64,000 nt of DNA from Gammaproteobacteria bacterium (GTDB taxonomy: Bacteria > Pseudomonadota > Gammaproteobacteria > UBA1113), in contig JAJFKI010000055.1 of NCBI GenBank assembly GCA_021773295.1, positions 59,661 through 123,660 on the forward strand. Direction: 5' to 3'. A program made the position numbers and the translations under genes. A model generated the notes under the pieces. It was not told the DNA's origin, did not search any database, and saw only the letters and a list, made by a program, of their open reading frames with translations. Below, in pieces: positions 20,501 through 27,867 of this stretch (position 1 is its first letter; each line of letters begins with the position of its first letter).

Positions 20501-22106
20501 CACCACAAAGTAAGTTCGTCTGTTTTGAGTATAATAATGAAATTTGCTGTGAAAGCGTTATCAATTTTTTATTTTCACCTACCATGCTTGGTAAGCACTT
20601 TCTTAGCGCAAGCATGATCGTATCTATTAAATATAAATATGTCTCTTCTAGAGGTGAGCTCTGGCTTGTTTTTCTATAGTGCAGGCTTAATTTACCGTCT
20701 ACAACAGTAAAATAACAAAAAGGTTTGTACTGTTGAATGTAGTTATTGTGATTGCCAAATATTAAGAGTGGAATATTTATTGCACAGTCAGAAAATCTGA
20801 CGCCACCATCTTCTTGATAGCGGTTCAACATATCAATTGGTAGGTCATTGTTTAGCGTGCCAAGCTTCGTTGAAATTTGCTTAAGCATTTCTTTAACTGT
20901 AGCCAGCTGCTTCATGTCAAAATTTATAAAATCAAAATCTTCAAAGATCATACTTTTTTCCGATGATCCTGCAACTGCTATTGATACTTGTTTATTGCTT
21001 GTAATCGTAGCTAAGGAAAATAGTATTGCTGCCGTGATTTCTGTGCGATTATAACTTGCAACTTTATAACTCTTACCAACCACCTCATAAGATTTTAATA
21101 ATTTACTCGCTTCAAGCGATTTTAGGGTTAGTGGTGAAAGCGCACTTAACCTTTTAGCAATTATTTTTTCATTGGTATTAAAATACTTATTAGCTTCCTC
21201 CTCATCAATAACATATTTATGTAAATCATATCCATTTTTTACGTATGGGAACTTATTAACCACTTCGCCTGTTGGACTGGTTAGTTGTGTAATTTTAATA
21301 ATGCCGCTTAAGGTTGTGACATAATAATATTTTTCTCTCGCTTTAATAATTTGACCTGGAGTTGTTGATGATTGTTGTTTTAGGACTTCACATTTTGCAA
21401 CAATATAGGTTTTATTCCTTACTCTTATTTTTGGCGTGCCCATAGGATTTTCATAAGGTCCGAAGGTTAAAGCGCGTACTATTCTCTCTATATTTTCTCC
21501 CGGTGTATGCCAGTCAATCATTCCACCATTTGAAATTTTTGACTTTGCGCTATAGTATTGCCTCTTTGACAAATCCAATGCCGTTAAGCAATAGTTATTT
21601 TTTACCAGACCATTTAATAATCTTACAAAACTTATGATACAAGCATCATTACATTTTAAGTTTAGAGACAGTGTTGTCTCAGTTTTATCAATAAGGAATT
21701 CTTCTGACTCAATAATATCACCTGCATCAATTTCCTTTTGCATGATATGCCAGCAAATACTATGGACCTTTTCATTGTTGATAATTGCCCAGGTGGTACC
21801 ATTTAATCCTGCGTACTGTGGAAGTGGTGCATTATGGTAGTTTATTGCAAGACGTTTAGCGCGTTTAATTTCTTTTTCTATTAGGATATATGGATTAGCG
21901 ATACTAAATAAATAGTCAAAAGATTTGATCTTCAGTTCATTGATGCTGTGACAAAATTCAAGATTGTTTTCCTGACAATATGAAATTACTTTTTCATCTG
22001 TACTAATAACTGAAAGGATTTTTACCGAACGTTTCGCTGCTAAATCTAAACATTTTACGAGTAACCCGCCGCTACCAATAAAAACACTATTAAGCGTATC
22101 TGTCAT
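14583..22106 (-). CDS. Two-module NRPS: formyltransferase-A-T-C-A-T-reductase
   Basis: A 2507-residue synthetase. Order: formyltransferase (1 to about 190; NYHNAPLPQYAG and IDAGDI catalytic segments) with an Fmt C-terminal-like piece (to about 310); about 330-560 resembles the C-terminal half of a condensation domain without HHxxxDG; A1 (SGTTGSPK about 688, GYGPTEATIC about 822); T1 (Ser1075 in GGNS); C (His1253 and Asp1257 in PHLCIDE, first His is Pro); A2 (TSGSTGTPKG about 1698, HYGPAETHNI about 1842, TGD changed to TRD); T2 (Ser2097 in GGTS); thioester reductase (GATGFVGSHLL about 2172, YLQTK about 2325). Expected product: an N-formylated dipeptide released as aldehyde or alcohol. The ATG at 22106 follows AAGGAAGAAGATA; an 18-codon upstream extension has no such site. 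The gene is visibly AT-richer than its neighbours, consistent with transfer. Confidence 0.92.
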   Translation of the reverse strand: MTDTLNSVFIGSGGLLVKCLDLAAKRSVKILSVISTDEKVISYCQENNLEFCHSINELKIKSFDYLFSIANPYILIEKEIKRAKRLAINYHNAPLPQYAGLNGTTWAIINNEKVHSICWHIMQKEIDAGDIIESEEFLIDKTETTLSLNLKCNDACIISFVRLLNGLVKNNYCLTALDLSKRQYYSAKSKISNGGMIDWHTPGENIERIVRALTFGPYENPMGTPKIRVRNKTYIVAKCEVLKQQSSTTPGQIIKAREKYYYVTTLSGIIKITQLTSPTGEVVNKFPYVKNGYDLHKYVIDEEEANKYFNTNEKIIAKRLSALSPLTLKSLEASKLLKSYEVVGKSYKVASYNRTEITAAILFSLATITSNKQVSIAVAGSSEKSMIFEDFDFINFDMKQLATVKEMLKQISTKLGTLNNDLPIDMLNRYQEDGGVRFSDCAINIPLLIFGNHNNYIQQYKPFCYFTVVDGKLSLHYRKTSQSSPLEETYLYLIDTIMLALRKCLPSMVGENKKLITLSQQISLLYSKQTNLLCGDKKPLPGNLLQAIMTGLNRRKNVLAITQGKISISYAELVTACSEKGECLTDLNDSGRVVVIMMDKSIDYLICTLACIISRIPFIPIPTKFSKKKLQTVIKTLDINLIITTNPELTITNFKHCYQQQAVNIFKIETPLQSQKKLKNITCVMHTSGTTGSPKLIPVKSTSIYNLLESVNQLKKIKLFEHYAVWTDINFDVFLYEVLSCFINSGTLHLYSEETRLVPEAYIKALHKDKVASAYIPAFMLHELKAHLSKNKKTSLKRVLVGVEPIKLELLQDITKKAQGVTIINGYGPTEATICVTLFKVSNNSRYARINVPIGKPVNNSKALVINHDNKAVHPGIKGELIVSGAPIFSHYLSDDIAPMIKINNAQYYKTGDHVWYDTDGNLHFCGRQDRQIKLNGIRLELGEIEAQLSTIDQIEKAVAIHKKDESYIQIYYTTYKGAALRAEVLSQKIKASLSQVSYLCQFTHIQQFNYTANGKIDYQYLDKLKTTYKIDSGSRHSNYKTNKVSTRLLALYKKLFKVSEIDVEADFFMMGGNSITVALLLIEIEKAFKVRLKNRDIYESRTLSNVATLIALSSNNSNLKTLPKTGKKLALVSKELRSLLLIDEISADLTRYNLIVAYQLNSNLVMKKLQNTIDLIMHNNAIFRTQFYKSGDSYFQKTKAYVKGSIPIIVDNAISASAIVKFANEPFDLMSGNLLRVMVDNDNRKLFFIMPHLCIDEFSVRLLQSEFERFYNNDKPVKSSNNLSYLDYSIYKKDGKAQQSTGKLLEKLNSGDYKFSIFNISTNHAISQGTYLQHNLSSNATAKLVSDLNHYSITPLAYLISLISIATHYYFTTDKFVIGTPFSTRVPGTESIIGCFINTLPLPITVNNDTCFAEHLAHVKRLIKLSYDERFTNLSDLITGLNKLDNRRDVIYDIFAAFVPEYSPIDAGDVSAERFYCFNGTTKFPLSIFLQAGENYSLWAEFDKEIVNEHIVGHFLACLEVVLLSSSAESTINQIFQLSKAETSFTDEHLITAETNDTKAITIDSDDSLAIYAHQKLSYSEFNLLVSSLSHYFTRKYGIDKKIGLLLQRSEAYPVLCSAIALSNNYIVAIDANFPVARIQSIIDDALLCMLVFTESLSAKAEQLKVNKKISYEALSADAQSIKKASVSNILLTQIKYMIYTSGSTGTPKGIVQNANTVLHLVNCTSEYMEKNSRVALYSNFAFDVALQATYAAILTHSTVYVLPDDVRTDPLLFLEYLTQHEINYLFLPPVVLELICMASEASDYKHFPHLQRIMSSGEQLHITSSIKHFFHNNRHCRLENHYGPAETHNITRYILPADLAMWPEYPPVGKPLPGMKLAILNKEFKQVPVGVPGELFLSGYAVADGYLRDPSSEYFLTLNNTRYYRTRDIAKLGFDGNVYYEGRSDSQIKINGIRVELSEIQSALLSITNANHVLVISHKNQAGVTRILAFIKPELNQVINFESVYQDLRELLPSYMMPASISVIDAIPLTLNGKLDRKSLIALAQSKQGNDSTYANNTPDDKVANFITSNAAYLTGHDEGNIQLNSNFFDIGGTSITVAKFVTALSLKYKKTLSISKFIKDPTLSNLYYQIVSHTKDNSISIIKSMVNSLLNSSLPIVVDKIKPTKRVALITGATGFVGSHLLHKLVSDYDQVVCLVRKVDESNPLSRLAASNHVYGIKLSKISKVFAHYAEIDKPNFGLDMTIYNYLKNNVSSVFHCAAHVNHSMEVDGLQGPNFKSTLEFIKFSKQGCQKDIIYLSTTGLSLGLDTLQPEVLFKNTRTLQNGYLQTKYLSECALIQAQRQGLKVKIFRLPFIMPVYGRNDIDREKTHILLFIKACLQLGYYPCDYAAFDYLPVDNVSACLMNYDQGEAVNELHNESPVVWDSVFGVFKEKKLKPITYTQWKKLLIGQADYTNSLSPFLSFYTDNAKEMYSRKSPDNRVNAIFLKTQDDYLQTLIQMNRNWLLS

Positions 22107-22149
22107 TATCTTCTTCCTTTTATTATTAAGATTTAGTGACACTATCGTT

Positions 22150-23067
22150 CTAAAATGCACTTACATAAGACAATCTTTCCTCTTGAATCTTGTTATGTTT
22201 ATCTAAAAAATCTATTAATAATTCTTGGTACACTTGGGGGACTTCTTCAAATAATTTATGTGATGAGTCCTTGATTATTGCTAGCTCGGAATTAGGTAAA
22301 TTTTTATTTGCTAAGATTGCACATTCGGGTGAAACATAATCATGTTCACCTTGGAGTAAAAATACAGGAATTTTTATAGTGTGTAATTGATTTGTTCTAT
22401 CATAATCACGAAGTTCACCCGTGCAGTTAAATAGTTCTGTGCCAAAAATCTTTGACATAACATTTTTAGCAACATTATTCATTGAATAGGATAAGCTTTT
22501 TGACCATATTTCTTTTCGACAAATATGTTTTCTTATCAGTTTTTGTAAAACCGCTTGATATTCTGGATGTTCTGTACTGCCTTTGGATTCATGTTCGAGC
22601 ATCATTTTAAAAATATCTTCACCCAAACTTTTTTTATAGTTTATAAAACCCTGCTGCATTAGCGGTATATTAAAGGAAGTATTAGTTGCAATGAATGTAT
22701 TAACATTACTCTGATATTTTAAGCAATACTCCAATCCTAAAACACCGCCCCAGGATTGCCCTAGTATATTTACTTTTCCCAATTGTAATGAATGTCTAAC
22801 GATTTCAACTTCTTCGACAAATCGCGAAACTGTCCATAGGGAATCGTCATCTGGCTTGTCAGACTCACCACATCCCAGTTGGTCCCAGATGACTACTCTA
22901 TAACCTTGATTGGAAAAAACACGGTGGGTATCTCGTAAATAATTACTGGGAACACCAGGACCACCATGTAGGATTAATAATACATTGTCCCCAGAACCTA
23001 TAGAGTAACTCATTACTTTATATCCGTTAACATCTACTACTTTTCTTTGATAGTTATTATTATCCAT
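22150..23067 (-). CDS. Proline-iminopeptidase-like alpha/beta hydrolase
   Basis: A 305-residue S33-type hydrolase. It has the oxyanion HGGPG (residues 34-38), nucleophile elbow GQSWGG with Ser105, an Asp in GEHDYVSPE and a His in DSSHKLFEE, so the catalytic triad is complete. S33 enzymes of this type release N-terminal proline or act on amides and esters. It is the first gene of the NRPS operon, with its stop 43 bases before the NRPS start, and lacks a signal peptide, so it should act in the cytoplasm. It could trim a precursor or be an editing hydrolase; the specific substrate is not readable from sequence. AGGG lies about 6 bases before the ATG. Confidence 0.8.
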   Translation of the reverse strand: MDNNNYQRKVVDVNGYKVMSYSIGSGDNVLLILHGGPGVPSNYLRDTHRVFSNQGYRVVIWDQLGCGESDKPDDDSLWTVSRFVEEVEIVRHSLQLGKVNILGQSWGGVLGLEYCLKYQSNVNTFIATNTSFNIPLMQQGFINYKKSLGEDIFKMMLEHESKGSTEHPEYQAVLQKLIRKHICRKEIWSKSLSYSMNNVAKNVMSKIFGTELFNCTGELRDYDRTNQLHTIKIPVFLLQGEHDYVSPECAILANKNLPNSELAIIKDSSHKLFEEVPQVYQELLIDFLDKHNKIQEERLSYVSAF

Positions 23068-23124
23068 AAGCTACCCTAATTACGCTATAATATTTCCGAG
23101 ATACTATCATATACTTTTACACCT

Positions 23125-23141
23125 ATCAAAGAACGTTTGAT
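23125..23141. promoter_or_regulatory. Inverted repeat in the NRPS/GNAT divergent promoter region
   Basis: ATCAAA-gaacg-TTTGAT is a perfect 6-5-6 dyad in the 172-base gap between the NRPS-operon hydrolase (minus) and the GNAT gene (plus). Its position suits an operator serving both promoters. No clear consensus -35/-10 pairs were found, so this is a candidate only. Confidence 0.3.
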
Positions 23142-23239
23142 CCTATGCTTTAAAACTCTTAAAATGTCTAATTAATCGATCCTATTCTTATACCTTAAAT
23201 TATTGATTAACGAATAATACAACTTTAGAGGATATTAAA

Positions 23240-24070
23240 ATGACCGCAGCACAACTCACTGATACTGAAGTAATTAAAAACACTCGTAAAGCATTTTGGA
23301 AAATGCTAGCAACAACACCTTACCTAGACTACGAGGACAATCCCGATTATGTGCTTTGCTATAGCACTATTAAAAATGCTTTATTTAACACACTGATTGA
23401 CTTTAACAATAACCAAGTTTCTAATCCTAATTTTATTCAAAGTATTCGTCATGTTTTTTCTCAGCGTGACGTTCCTTTTTGTTGGTGGATCTCGCGTGAT
23501 GACCATGCTGATTTTGGTGATAAGCTACATAAGGCAGGCTTTGAATGTTACGGCAATATTTGTGGTGTCCTCGCTAACATTTCCAACTTAGACTTACACA
23601 TTAATATGTCTGAATTTTCAAAAGCCTATAAAATCAAAACCGTGGCAACTAGTGATGATTTTAAGGATTGGATAAACCCCGTTAAGCAGTGTTTTCATAT
23701 TGTTGATAACGATGCGAACCAATATAAAGCTATTTTCGAACATCATCATCAACAAACGAGTTCTGCTGAATCATTTATCCACTTAATTGCTTATGATACT
23801 CAAAATGATCCCGTTTCTGCTTGTACCTTATTGCTTAGCCCTAAAACAAACTGCTTTGGTATTTTTAACTGCGCCACTCTTGAAAATCACAGAGGCAAAG
23901 GCTTAATGATGAACCTGTGTAAATATGGTCTAGCCTTAGCACAGGAAAGCAATTGCAAATGCGACTTTGTAATGGCTGAAGCTAATGAAGCAAGTGTCAG
24001 TATGTTTAATACCTTAGGATTGCAATCATTGTTAAGCTATCAACTTTATTTATCACCTCCTCCTAAATAG
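23240..24070 (+). CDS. GNAT-family N-acetyltransferase
   Basis: A 276-residue protein whose C-terminal half (about 150-270) is a GNAT domain: FNCATLENHRGKGLMMNLCKY contains the R-G-K-G acetyl-CoA loop, followed by a VMAEANEASVSMFNTLGL segment typical of the family's last helix and strand. The N-terminal half is unrecognised. AGAGGA lies 7 bases before the ATG. It is divergent from the NRPS operon with a shared 172-base promoter region. With the other GNAT gene at 12349 it brackets the NRPS operon, so a tailoring or self-protection role is plausible but unproven. Confidence 0.7.
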   Translation: MTAAQLTDTEVIKNTRKAFWKMLATTPYLDYEDNPDYVLCYSTIKNALFNTLIDFNNNQVSNPNFIQSIRHVFSQRDVPFCWWISRDDHADFGDKLHKAGFECYGNICGVLANISNLDLHINMSEFSKAYKIKTVATSDDFKDWINPVKQCFHIVDNDANQYKAIFEHHHQQTSSAESFIHLIAYDTQNDPVSACTLLLSPKTNCFGIFNCATLENHRGKGLMMNLCKYGLALAQESNCKCDFVMAEANEASVSMFNTLGLQSLLSYQLYLSPPPK

Positions 24071-24516
24071 TTAAACCGAAGTACTTACAATAAATAGCTT
24101 AGAGACGTTAATAAGCTATGTTTCATCTTGAGCATTTGTTGTAAGCTAGACTCATCATACTCAAAGCGCTGGGCGATTGCATTACGTAGATTTACGGAGC
24201 TATACTCCTCGTGATTCAAAATGCGAAATTCAGGCGACTTGATTTTTGTTCCCTTGGAACCTTTGAAATGCAGGTAATAGTCATTCTATTGCCAAATTTC
24301 AAAGGTTCCAAGGGGGCAAAAAGCAATAGCATTAATCTCGCATTTTCATCTGTGATGGGTATATAGCACTCACTAATGAAAATGCGATAGAGAAATGGTT
24401 TATAAAAAACCTTCCTTGTTAAATATGAGATCAGTAATGCCAATAGCTATAGAAAAAACATCTACAGACGGTGGGCGTTGCACATCAACATGTGAATTTG
24501 CAACGTTTATTTAAAC
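24071..24516. other. Intergenic stretch without a supported gene
   Basis: It holds a family A repeat (24201-24363). Downstream of the deformylase, on the minus strand, 24476-24505 can fold as CGTTG...CACAT-gttg-ATGTG-CAACG with a bulge, but it lacks an adjacent T-run, so it is not called a terminator. Nothing else is recognised. Confidence 0.5.
24201..24363. repeat. Family A hairpin repeat, inverted orientation
   Basis: A 163-bp copy of the element at 10992-11154, in the opposite orientation. The inner stem CCTTGGAACCTTTGAAAT / ATTTCAAAGGTTCCAAGG is intact. One terminus has diverged (TATACTCCTCGTGATTCAAA) while the other keeps GGGTATA. Confidence 0.85.
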
Positions 24517-25152
24517 TTATCTTGGAGAATAAATGACTCTAGGGGTTTCGATATAGTCTTCATCCTTTCCGAGTTTATCGATGTCGAAAACTTCTTTGAG
24601 AGATAAATAGCCGATAGCTTTATCTTTCGACATAATGCCATCTAAGTGATCGGTTTCGTGTTGTAAGACACGGGCTAATAAGTCCGTCGCATCTCCTCGG
24701 ATCAATTTACCCTCTTCATCATAGGCTTTGAACGTCAATGTGCGGTAGCGACTAACAAGGGCTGTGTAATAGCGATCGGAAAAACATACTTCCCAATCTG
24801 CTTCCATGCCACTGCGACGACGCGGGTATAGTTGTGGGTTTATTAAAACCGTTAAGGGAAAATAAGAGACGCCACCCTCTGAACACGCAACCATATCTTC
24901 GGTAATTGACACTGCAATGATGCGTTTATTAAACCCAAGCTGTGGCGCAGCGAAACCAACGCTATCAGCATTATCCGCTAATTTCTGTCTTAATAACGTA
25001 CATATAGCTTTGTCTTCTTCTGACAGTGGGAAACTTAGCTCTGCAGACATTTGCCTTAGTGGTGATTCTTCATTCTCTAAATCAGCATAGAATTTTGTGT
25101 CCTCAAGCACTGCAGCACGACGATAGGCTCTCATTGATTGTCGTAGAAACAT
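24517..25152 (-). CDS. Peptide deformylase-like protein
   Basis: A 211-residue protein with all three deformylase motifs. Motif 1 is GFAAPQLG (residues 66-73); motif 2 is EVCFS with metal-ligand Cys123, where EGCLS is usual; motif 3 is QHETDH with His165, Glu166 and His169. The family removes the N-formyl group from peptides using Fe2+ or Zn2+. The changed motif 2 and long N-terminal stretch mark it as diverged. It starts 6 bases after the preceding gene and is not next to fmt, the usual partner of the housekeeping gene, at least here. Its closeness to an NRPS with a formylation domain suggests product deformylation or target-based self-resistance; this is inference. Confidence 0.85.
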   Translation of the reverse strand: MFLRQSMRAYRRAAVLEDTKFYADLENEESPLRQMSAELSFPLSEEDKAICTLLRQKLADNADSVGFAAPQLGFNKRIIAVSITEDMVACSEGGVSYFPLTVLINPQLYPRRRSGMEADWEVCFSDRYYTALVSRYRTLTFKAYDEEGKLIRGDATDLLARVLQHETDHLDGIMSKDKAIGYLSLKEVFDIDKLGKDEDYIETPRVIYSPR

Positions 25153-25158
25153 CGAGTC

Positions 25159-25683
25159 TTATTTCCTCATCGAAGGTGCAGCTGGTACTGACGCTGGCTT
25201 ACTCTCATCCAATTGGCTTTTTGGACTAATCTCTAATAATTCCTTTTTTAATAATGCCGTTTGTTCCTCAGCCTCGTCTGTCGTAATATCAGGCTCGCCA
25301 ACAGTGGATGACCTTGCGCCTGTTACGCCATTCATTAATGATCGTGTTTGAACTTGTAAATGTAGTAATTTTATTCTAAGCGTCGCTTCAGCGGGCGTTA
25401 ATTTTCGAGGGTTTTTAACTCGAAAAATAAACGGTGGACGTGATATAACTGCACTCGATAAGCTTCGCAACCGCTGATCAATATCAAATTCCAGTACGCT
25501 AATAGCGTCTCTTATTGTTTGATAATTTTCAGGTACACACTCACGAGCCAATACGTCAGCATAAAGATGTTCACCATGGCCATCAGCACCAGAAGAAGAA
25601 GAAGATGATGATGCCCTGGCATGAACAGTGGTGCCTGCTTGTTGGTATCCGACTAATAATCTTGCGAAGTTTCTTGAAAACAT
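25159..25683 (-). CDS. Hypothetical protein with N-terminal poly-serine run
   Basis: A 174-residue protein I do not recognise. After the first 23 residues there is a run of seven serines built from mixed codons, then a stretch rich in charged residues with EFDIDQRLRSLSSAVISR and EATLRIKLLHLQVQTR, which may be helical or coiled coil. No signal peptide or membrane segment is evident. GGGGAGCAAATT precedes the ATG. The stop is 6 bases before the deformylase start, so the two should be expressed together, and the 169-base gap to phzB suggests a separate transcript from the phenazine minus arm. Confidence 0.6.
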   Translation of the reverse strand: MFSRNFARLLVGYQQAGTTVHARASSSSSSSGADGHGEHLYADVLARECVPENYQTIRDAISVLEFDIDQRLRSLSSAVISRPPFIFRVKNPRKLTPAEATLRIKLLHLQVQTRSLMNGVTGARSSTVGEPDITTDEAEEQTALLKKELLEISPKSQLDESKPASVPAAPSMRK

Positions 25684-25852
25684 AATTTGCTCCCCATTTA
25701 TTTTTATTACGTCACTCTACACTGTGATGACAAACGATATAATACATCGACTAATTTTTCAGTGAACACTGTAAGTTGGTAGTACAGTTTTCGCTCAAAA
25801 CTACCCTGACCTGGCTTGTAGTATAATCACATTAATTACGTAAGTAAATGTA

Positions 25853-26365
25853 CTATTTAATCCCGCTAGCCCCTGTTGTAGGGATCCCGTCACGTTTTAT
25901 CTCAGGCACTGGGATTCCCAAGGCTCGCATTTGTTGGTATGGATTCATGAATTCACGATTTTGTTTGATTTTCCCATTATCCAATACAAAGGAGTGGATA
26001 AAATGATTGCGATAAAATCCTTCAGGGTAACCAGGAAATAAAATTTTGCCCTCACCATCACACTCAACCCAAAAACGATTAGGATCTTGAGTTTCATAAA
26101 TTTCAATGTTGTACCACTTCCAATCGGGGAAACATTGTAATGACCAAGCACCGTGTGCTTTTAAGCCCGCATGGCCTGTTGATACAATGGGTTCAACCGT
26201 ATCACCGGTCCACAAACCACCGCGACCATCTTCAGTAAATAATAAGTAACGCGTTAAGCGCCCTTCACCAATGCGACTCATATAATCTTCAACCACCGCA
26301 CGGTTTTTACGACGCGCTGCCGCTTGTGCTTCTGATGCTGCAGAATAAGTTTGATTGCTTAACAT
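25853..26365 (-). CDS. phzB: Phenazine biosynthesis protein PhzA/PhzB family
   Basis: A 170-residue NTF2-like protein of the PhzA/B family, which promotes the condensation of two aminocyclohexenone units, made by PhzF, into the tricyclic phenazine precursor. Recognisable blocks are RYLLFTEDGRGGLWT, FPDWKWYNIEIYETQDPNRFWVECDG and the FIHSFVLDNGKIKQNREFMNP strand pair. Pseudomonads carry two adjacent copies (phzA, phzB); only one is present here. AAGGAG lies upstream of the ATG. It follows phzF with 12 bases between and is the last gene of the phenazine minus arm. Confidence 0.93.
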   Translation of the reverse strand: MLSNQTYSAASEAQAAARRKNRAVVEDYMSRIGEGRLTRYLLFTEDGRGGLWTGDTVEPIVSTGHAGLKAHGAWSLQCFPDWKWYNIEIYETQDPNRFWVECDGEGKILFPGYPEGFYRNHFIHSFVLDNGKIKQNREFMNPYQQMRALGIPVPEIKRDGIPTTGASGIK

Positions 26366-26377
26366 ACTTTATACTCC

Positions 26378-27223
26378 TTAATATCTTAATTCACCACGTT
26401 GTACAATAACGGCTGATCCTGACACATGAATAGCGTCAATCTTTTCAGCCGAACCTTTAACGATTGCTCGCATTTTCGAATGCCGCCCCATTTCCACGCC
26501 TTGCCAAATTTCAATCCAACGGTTAAATGGACTTTTGCCATGACGGGCAAGATGCAACGCCAATGGCCCTGCAGCTGAACCCGTCGCAGCATCCTCTGTA
26601 ACCCCGTAGGCAGGAGAAAACATTCGCATGCGCCAATGGTCGGCATCTCTTGAGAAACAATTGACAGCCACATCAGGAAACTCAGCCAAAATTCTAAGAT
26701 CAGGCTTTACTGCACTTAGCGCTTCAACACTTGGTAATCCCACGTAAACGTGTCTTGGACCATTGCGATAAATCTCAACAGGAAGCATTGAGCTTTCTAA
26801 ACTCAAGCCTTCTAATAATCTCTCTTGATGTTCATACAATTCCCAAGTTGGAATAGGCTGCTGCATCGTTGCAGCCGTTACATCCCCCTCTTCGGTACAT
26901 TGTAAATCAAAGTTAATCGTCCCCATGGCTGTTTCTAATTTTAATTGCTGTTTGGGATATGCTTGACCCATGACAATGGCAGTACCCAGTGTTGGATGCC
27001 CAGCAAACGGTAACTCATTTACCGGCGTAAAAATTCTCACGTGAAAGTCACCATCTTTTTTCGGCGGTAAAATAAATGTTGTTTCAGAGAGATTCATCTC
27101 CTGGGCTACCTTTTGCATTTCAGTAGTCGTCATGCCTTTTGCATCTGTAAAAACAGCAACCGGATTTCCCGATAAAGGTGACGTTGTAAAAACGTCAGCT
27201 GTCATAAATTTTCTTGTACTCAT
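26378..27223 (-). CDS. phzF: Trans-2,3-dihydro-3-hydroxyanthranilate isomerase PhzF
   Basis: A 281-residue protein with the diaminopimelate-epimerase-like fold. It isomerises DHHA to the reactive ketone that dimerises to the phenazine skeleton. The catalytic Glu is at residue 47 in NLSETTFI (Glu45 in the Pseudomonas enzyme). PVNELPFAGHPTLGTA and VTEDAATGSAAGPLA, the two family glycine/His blocks, are both intact, so the enzyme should be active. AAGGATTAACC precedes the ATG, 14 bases after phzG. Confidence 0.93.
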   Translation of the reverse strand: MSTRKFMTADVFTTSPLSGNPVAVFTDAKGMTTTEMQKVAQEMNLSETTFILPPKKDGDFHVRIFTPVNELPFAGHPTLGTAIVMGQAYPKQQLKLETAMGTINFDLQCTEEGDVTAATMQQPIPTWELYEHQERLLEGLSLESSMLPVEIYRNGPRHVYVGLPSVEALSAVKPDLRILAEFPDVAVNCFSRDADHWRMRMFSPAYGVTEDAATGSAAGPLALHLARHGKSPFNRWIEIWQGVEMGRHSKMRAIVKGSAEKIDAIHVSGSAVIVQRGELRY

Positions 27224-27237
27224 GGTTAATCCTTCTA

Positions 27238-27867
27238 TTATGGTTGTAAGCGGCGACTAGTCCAGCAATGATCGATATAGTCATAGCGTAATCGCTTATG
27301 TAATCTGTCAGTTGATGCTTGCCAAAATTCAATATTCACAGGCTTTAATACATAACCAAGCCAGGTATCTGGTCTAGCCAGCGGTTTACCAGAAGCTTCT
27401 AATTCACCAGCCCATCTGAGTAAGGCATCGGCATCATCAAGTATCGCACTCTGAGTGGACGCCACAGACATAGGATAGGTAACGCTTGGTCGCTTATCCC
27501 ATAGCTCATCTGATGCTTTAGGTGATAATTTTTCTACTGGGCCAGATAAAATAATTTGTTGCTTTGTCTCACGCCAATAAAACAAGCCTGATGCCCACCC
27601 AGTGGCGGCAATATCACGCCCTTTTTGACTTTGTGCGTGGGAAGTGAATACGATACCTTCCTGCCCAATACTGATAATTTGTACAATTCGATTTGATACA
27701 TGGCCAGCGTCATCATGTGTCGCTAAGGCCAGTGCACCAGGTTGCTTAACCTGCTGTGTTTTAGCCTGTTCAAGCCACTGTTGTGCCAACAACAGTGGCT
27801 CAGAAGGCGGTCGTTCAAAAATATCTTCTGATGATAACAAGTCATCGTTAGTTAATGCTTCTCTCAT
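27238..27867 (-). CDS. phzG: Phenazine biosynthesis FMN oxidase PhzG
   Basis: A 209-residue protein of the pyridoxamine-phosphate-oxidase fold that oxidises reduced phenazine precursors with FMN. Visible features are the VSNRIVQI FMN-contact strand, a TSHAQSQKGRDI phosphate-binding loop, and a C-terminal DRLHKRLRYDY segment. Pyridoxamine phosphate oxidase itself is the alternative family member, but context with phzF and phzB decides. Its ATG overlaps the stop of the acyltransferase-like gene by four bases (ATGA type), so translation is coupled. Confidence 0.92.
   Translation of the reverse strand: MREALTNDDLLSSEDIFERPPSEPLLLAQQWLEQAKTQQVKQPGALALATHDDAGHVSNRIVQIISIGQEGIVFTSHAQSQKGRDIAATGWASGLFYWRETKQQIILSGPVEKLSPKASDELWDKRPSVTYPMSVASTQSAILDDADALLRWAGELEASGKPLARPDTWLGYVLKPVNIEFWQASTDRLHKRLRYDYIDHCWTSRRLQP

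Noticed and set aside
24085..24200. Stop-free minus-strand stretch of about 38 codons (SSVNLRNAIAQRFEYD...), possible gene remnant
   Set aside because: No start codon or family match, and its upstream side is a repeat; too short to support.
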